Assembly (NCBI GenBank): GCA_029339505.1
Contig: JAQISU010000132.1
Span: 8,957,501-9,021,500, forward strand
Direction: 5' to 3'
Length of the DNA: 64,000 nucleotides
DNA from: Unio delphinus
Lineage: Eukaryota; Mollusca; Bivalvia; Unionida; Unionidae
Every line of letters begins with the position of its first letter. The first letter of the stretch is position 1. Below, piece after piece: positions 62,001 to 64,000 of the stretch. Under the pieces are notes generated by a model. The model was not told where the DNA came from and made no database searches. It worked only from the letters and a program-made list of their open reading frames with translations. The position numbers and the translations under genes were made by a program.

Positions 62001-62509
62001 ATGCATTTGCCGCTGATAAATCCCCGTGGACATTAGGTTATGCAGCAACAATACACTCTTCACAGGGATTAACTATCACAGATACAATTGTTTGGATGGT
62101 AGATAATCGAATTGAGTGGTCAAATTTAGTTTATCTCGCAGTATCCAGAGTACGAAGAATAAATTAGCTTCGAAGAATTGTTGTTGACGATAATGACACT
62201 ACAATCAGCGCCGATGATATCACCAGTGATAAAATCACCAATGATATAATCAGAAAAAAACTCTCTGGTTATAAACAACAGGATAAAAAAAATAATAGAA
62301 AATTTTACATTGATGCCGAATTGATAATTTCACTAAAGCAACAACAGAATAATCACTGCGCGAGTTGTAATTGTATAATGCGTTGGAATTGGTCGGATAA
62401 AGATCCTCGTCAATTTACCGTAGACAGAAAGAATAGCAGCATTGGTCATACCAAAGATAACGTTATGCTGACTTGTCTTGAGTGCAACAGACGCCGGGGT
62501 GCTAGTTAA
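59014..62509 (+). pseudogene. POLB: PolB - SF1 helicase - HNH fusion gene, disrupted
   Basis: The start is ATG 59,014 (ATG 58,960 also in frame). A 190-residue N-terminal domain is followed by PolB with motif A ISIDISACYPGS (~60,240-60,276), motif B GRKIIGKFTHGG (~60,700) and motif C VRVATDSMY (~60,990). Then comes an SF1 helicase: GCGGSGKT (Walker A, 61,241-61,264), IIWDEIC (Walker B), VMCGDNGQPPP and TIHSSQGLT (Pif1/RecD-type). The end is an HNH domain C-x2-C...FTVDRKN...N-V-x2-C-x2-C (62,339-62,500). Breaks: frame changes near 59,560-59,583 and 61,130-61,240, TGA at 59,784-59,786, TAG at 62,165-62,167. Parts beyond each stop stay in frame. No typical exonuclease motifs were seen. Confidence 0.8.
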
Positions 62510-63464
62510 GACCACGCGGTGGTAATTGAGTATCCTCGGGAATTACCTGTAGTTGTTGTCGAGTAAATCCTCGCTGAGGAGCAGTTGAATCCTGTCTATA
62601 GATTACTGGTCTAGAAACGCTAGCATTTCCACCCGTAGATCGTGTTATACGGGATATTTTATGCGTAGTGACGCTCCAAATAGGATCGGTAGCTCTTTTT
62701 TTACCACCTTCAAGCTCACCTGGTTTGTATAAATACCGAACAGTGACATTACTACCAAGAATTTGTTCCTTGAAATCTTTTTGTGGTTGTACGGGTATAA
62801 ACTCCCTTTTAATAGCGTTGTTAGGTTTAATGTTGATTGTTCTAGTAATCTCATTATTGATTGCGGTAACTACACCTGGTAATCTCTTAACCCATTCACG
62901 AGATCGTTTATCCTGGATGAATTCTTTCGCGTATTGATATCCAAATAACCGCTCTGCAAGAGTCCGATTAAATCGTTCAACAATTGCCTGATCGCAATGT
63001 AGCGCAGTGTGTCCTCGTCTGATGGCGACATTATGATGTTTCATCGTTGTTAAAACAACACCTTGAAATTCCTTGCCAGGATCAACTTGTAACAGATTTG
63101 GACAACGTAGTGGACCTTGTCGATAAATCCTTTCAAATGCTGAAGCTACTTCAGAAGATGATTTTGTCTTCAGCGGTTCTGCTTGTTTGTATCGACTAGC
63201 AATATCAACTACGGTTAACGCGAATTTGTAACCGTTGTCATGTGGTAAAAACAATATATCAGCTTGATGAACTTCATTAGGTTTTGTAACATCAAAATGA
63301 GAGTAGTTAATTCGTTTAGGCGCCGGTTGATATATTTGCCATATTGCCTGTTTAGATAACCAGATCGCCGCTGTAGTATTTTTTACTTTTGCTGCGTTAG
63401 CGAGTTTACTGATTGCTGCCTTGCCTCTCCAGTATCCTCTCGGAGAATAATAAATAGATTCCAT
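62502..63464 (-). CDS. INT: DDE integrase of element C (no chromodomain)
   Basis: The product is 320 residues from ATG 63,464 and open throughout. rve core: D69 (HQADILFLP), D128 (QVDPGKEF) and E163 (IVERFN), DD-34-E. The N-terminus IYYSPRGYWRGKAAISKLA is Polinton-type. The C-terminal ~120 residues include VTVRYLYKPGELEGGKKRATDPIW and IYRQDSTAPQRGFTRQQLQVIP, a basic SH3-like tail without the chromodomain found in element B. Its stop overlaps the convergent HNH end by 8 bp; its start lies 5 nt after the PLA2 gene. It is expected to insert element DNA. Confidence 0.9.
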   Translation of the reverse strand: MESIYYSPRGYWRGKAAISKLANAAKVKNTTAAIWLSKQAIWQIYQPAPKRINYSHFDVTKPNEVHQADILFLPHDNGYKFALTVVDIASRYKQAEPLKTKSSSEVASAFERIYRQGPLRCPNLLQVDPGKEFQGVVLTTMKHHNVAIRRGHTALHCDQAIVERFNRTLAERLFGYQYAKEFIQDKRSREWVKRLPGVVTAINNEITRTINIKPNNAIKREFIPVQPQKDFKEQILGSNVTVRYLYKPGELEGGKKRATDPIWSVTTHKISRITRSTGGNASVSRPVIYRQDSTAPQRGFTRQQLQVIPEDTQLPPRGLN

Positions 63465-63468
63465 ATTT

Positions 63469-63995
63469 TTAATTACCAGCACCTAACATCAATTTGCCTT
63501 TCATGGCGGATTTTATCAACCACGAAGCCAATTTTTCTTTGAACGATTTATCAGGAATAGCATTTAACGCATGAATTAATTTCACATCCGAGAGATGTCA
63601 ATGTTGAAGATTGCTGCTTTTATAAGCAACATCATGAGCATGACACGCCTTATCAATAGCGTTTATTGGATATTCACCGGGTTTGGGTTGGTTTTGGTCA
63701 TCGAGTCTGATATCTAATCGTGTTCCAGGTCCACAATAACTATACCCTGGAAGGTGCTTTTCTCCTGGGTATTTTGCCCACGGTGTTCCTGGGAGTTTCA
63801 CTAACTTGGCTGCAATATCACCTCCTCGTTTTTTTTTAAAGATTCCTTGGGTTTACCAAGGGAAACAAATCTAAATTTTTTCGTACTACACTGTACGCAT
63901 TTACCAGAAAGAGCTGATCGATTATTTTTTGTTGTAATCGTCGTCAAGTCATTTGTGCCAGTACGCGCCCTACATTTCACACAATATAGATCCAT
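63469..63995 (-). pseudogene. zinc-ribbon/PLA2-like minor capsid protein with frameshift and stop
   Basis: ATG 63,995 begins a DUF5679-type zinc ribbon (YCVKCRART...GKCVQCSTKKFRFV, two C-x2-C). In a 9-A run (coding strand) near 63,828-63,836 the reading shifts into a frame with a Lys/Arg-Gly-Gly-Asp motif, LPGTPWAKYPGEKHLPG, GPGTRLD (calcium loop) and KACHAHDVAY (catalytic His-Asp). This is the parvovirus VP1-type phospholipase A2 fold. A TGA at 63,598-63,600 interrupts the tail, which stays open to TAA at 63,469-63,471. In parvoviruses this domain breaches the endosomal membrane during entry; here that role is inferred by family only. Element A has a decayed version. Confidence 0.75.
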
Positions 63996-64000
63996 AATTT

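Larger units (their letters stand above)
49328..64000. mobile_element. Element C: second-lineage Polinton, left ~14.7 kb, runs off the window
   Basis: It starts at the CAGCAGAGAGGGTGAAC motif shared with element A. Genes: penton-like, membrane coiled-coil, fibre-like, protease, PX-like, MCP, pVI-like and two further small genes (all -), a small gene at 56832 (-), HNH_3 endonuclease (-), Zn protein (-), PolB-helicase-HNH (+), integrase (-) and zinc ribbon/PLA2 (-). Integrase, protease, pVI-like, HNH_3 and the two small genes are open. MCP, penton, fibre, PX, PolB and PLA2 each have one or more in-frame stops or frameshifts. It differs from element B in PolB architecture, integrase C-terminus and accessory genes, so it is a separate lineage. 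The right end and the ATPase are outside the window. Confidence 0.85.

Noticed and set aside
29283..62167. Alternative genetic code (stops read as Gln or Trp), prompted by many in-frame stops that include a Gln-rich run and a Trp position
   Set aside because: TAA, TAG and TGA all occur both inside frames and as the natural terminators of intact genes (integrase TAA, MCP TAG, 41189 gene TGA), and frameshifts accompany the stops. Ordinary decay is the simpler explanation.

Overview
The window is animal (invertebrate) nuclear DNA made mostly of mobile elements. The signs are C2H2 zinc-finger coding sequence, Ty3/Gypsy gag remnants, a 5'-truncated LINE, abundant microsatellites, and three Polinton/Maverick-class (adintovirus-like) DNA elements. 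Nothing identifies the species. An aquatic invertebrate such as a mollusc or cnidarian is a guess. No CRISPR array, rRNA or tRNA was recognised.

Layout. 1-4.9 kb: AT-rich DNA with a Gypsy fragment (gag, zinc knuckle, aspartic protease and integrase zinc-binding parts; RT/RNase H missing). 4.9-20.9 kb: element A, a heavily decayed Polinton with recognisable remnants of nearly every gene. 20.9-25.9 kb: host DNA with a decayed Gypsy gag and an ORF of C2H2 fingers. 25,886-47,997: element B, a full-length Polinton with ~385-bp terminal inverted repeats (TIRs) beginning AGTAG and a 6-bp target-site duplication (AATAAA). It holds a 2.47-kb LINE flanked by a 13-bp target-site duplication. 48.0-49.3 kb: short spacer with tandem repeats. 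49.3-64 kb: element C, a younger relative of A from a different Polinton lineage, running off the right edge.

Element B carries a protein-primed-type PolB, chromodomain integrase, packaging ATPase, adenain-like protease, major capsid protein, penton-type protein, a GLG-type minor capsid protein, a two-span membrane protein, basic core-like proteins, a BIR-domain protein and a CCHC zinc-knuckle protein. Integrase, ATPase, protease and capsid ORFs are open. PolB and several others carry stops and frameshifts. Five small accessory genes near its two ends end in hairpins matching the metazoan replication-dependent histone mRNA 3' signal (6-bp stem, TTTC/TCTC loop, AGGGC(C/T) arm, then ACCCA or ACTCA and a purine-rich element). 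Three of them share a GTAGGGGGTGTTTTC...CACGTCC...TATA promoter. This histone-like 3'-end system is the most unusual feature seen.

Element C has a different gene complement: a PolB-SF1 helicase-HNH polyprotein, a DDE integrase without chromodomain, a zinc-ribbon/PLA2-like protein, an HNH_3-type endonuclease, and a capsid block on the opposite strand. Most of its genes carry one or two in-frame stops or frameshifts. Element A has the same genes, but its capsid block is inverted relative to the PolB block, and it keeps a packaging-ATPase remnant beyond PLA2. That predicts where the missing ATPase of C lies.

Limits: all homology statements come from reading motifs by eye; no search was run. Starts were chosen at ATG codons.
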